DNA from: Limnephilus marmoratus
Taxonomy: Eukaryota > Arthropoda > Insecta > Trichoptera > Limnephilidae
Length of the DNA stretch: 64,000 nucleotides
Reading direction: 5' to 3'
Assembly: GCA_917880885.1 (NCBI GenBank)
Contig: OU862922.1
Span: forward strand, 2,046,001-2,110,000
Shown here: positions 63,440 to 64,000 of the stretch, one piece after another
How the letters are laid out: every line of letters starts with the position of its first letter
Numbering within the stretch: the first letter of the stretch is position 1
Program-made: the position numbers and the translations under genes
The notes under the pieces: generated by a model
The model's input: the letters and a program-made list of their open reading frames with translations, nothing else
The model's database searches: none
What the model was told of the DNA's origin: nothing

Positions 63440-63660
63440 TCCGAAAAAGGGAGTTGGGTGTGTTGTGAGGCTAAAGGCAGTTGGGAGAGAAAGGAGTTGG
63501 AAAAGAATAAGGCGGAGAAGTGCCTAATTAGTTATACAGATCTGTTCACCAAACACGGCTTAAGCCATTTCAAGCCACGTTTCAATTTTGAATGGTGGTT
63601 TCTCACCACGACGAGAGTATCTTTCATTCGATGAAACGTGCCGCAAAATAATTAAACACC
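63440..63660 (-). mobile_element. SINE family A, body fragment
   Basis: GGTGTGTTGTGAGGCTAAAG, ACAGATCTGTTCACCAAACA, GGCTTAAGCCATTTCAAG, TTTGAATGGTGGTTTCTCAC and AACGTGCCGCAAAATAATT match the minus-strand SINE A body at 8740-8990. It ends where SINE B begins, so one interrupted the other. Confidence 0.65.
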
Positions 63661-63995
63661 ACAATGGAGGCCCTGAGGAAAATAATTCCCCTCAAGGCCT
63701 ATGTCATCTTTGGGGATGCTATGTGGAGGGTAATTTTAGGAAGGGAGGGAGAAGAAGTTCTGGGAAGGAAAAGGGTACTTGGGGTGGAAAGAAATCTGGG
63801 GGTCAGTGTGTCCAGGAGTGACGGGTTCATGAATCCATCCCTCCCACTGCGTGCAAGGCGATTTTCCGATAGAGTACGGCTGCAGAAGTCAAAGGGACTC
63901 CCTCAACCATTCTCTTCCGATCCGGCCTGCCATGCAGCTACCATCCGCCCTGACAAACCCCACCCCATGATCCCGGCACCCCCGCTAAGTCACTA
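63660..63995 (-). mobile_element. SINE family B, 3' two thirds
   Basis: AATGGAGGCCCTGAGGAAAA, TCATCTTTGGGGATGCTATG, TTCTGGGAAGGAAAAGGGTA, AGGAGTGACGGGTTCATGAA, CCATCCCTCCCACTGCG and AACCCCACCCCATGATCCC follow the SINE B body in reverse. The window ends within or just after it. Frames of 77 and 110 codons are chance. Confidence 0.65.
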
Positions 63996-64000
63996 AACGT

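Overview
The window is a stretch of animal nuclear DNA, most likely from an insect. It is AT-rich, with no bacterial-style gene packing. It carries several short runs of TTAGG, the usual arthropod telomere motif, and its repeats are of kinds common in insects: non-LTR retrotransposons, tRNA-headed SINEs, foldback MITEs, Tc1/mariner-like, PIF/Harbinger-like and Penelope-like remnants. I cannot name the order or species. I found no convincing host protein-coding gene; almost all coding signal belongs to transposable elements.

Layout. 1-9 kb: AT-rich DNA with a ~480-bp interspersed repeat (family C), a 95-bp tandem array, a pyrimidine-rich interspersed repeat (family E) and a SINE of family A. 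9-13.4 kb: SINE B, a palindromic element carrying a hammerhead-ribozyme-like motif, a 154-bp GC-rich tandem array and a core-promoter-like site on the minus strand. 14-18.9 kb: a LINE fragment, a perfect 4 x 50-bp minisatellite and a foldback element with two other elements nested in it. 19.8-20.8 kb: a decayed Penelope-like element with a GIY-YIG endonuclease remnant and hammerhead-like ends. 21-29 kb: SINEs, two related LINE 3' relics and a MITE inside a SINE. 30-34 kb: a second hammerhead-like palindrome, an internally deleted Tc1/mariner-like transposon with intact ends, a LINE 3' end inside a SINE B, and another reverse-transcriptase relic. 35-42 kb: MITEs, foldbacks, family E and two more hammerhead-like palindromes. 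43-47.5 kb: the best-preserved element, a LINE with two intact overlapping ORFs and a poly(A) end. 49-51 kb: an iteron-bearing inverted repeat beside a MITE that has been split by a PIF/Harbinger-like transposon. 51-58 kb: RT relics, SINE fragments and a foldback. 58-61.4 kb: a C-rich family E copy and a recent 851-bp tandem duplication. 62-64 kb: two palindromic MITEs, an RT C-terminal relic and SINE fragments.

The elements form a layered record. LINEs probably supply the reverse transcriptase that spreads the SINEs, DNA transposons supply the transposase for the MITEs, and Penelope-like elements are the likely source of the hammerhead-bearing palindromes. A few non-repetitive islands (about 1.9-2.25, 4.8-5.06, 33.2-33.5 and 56.9-57.1 kb) stand out from the repeats and could be host regulatory DNA, but this is inference. 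Coordinates of repeat edges were judged by eye and may be off by tens of bases.
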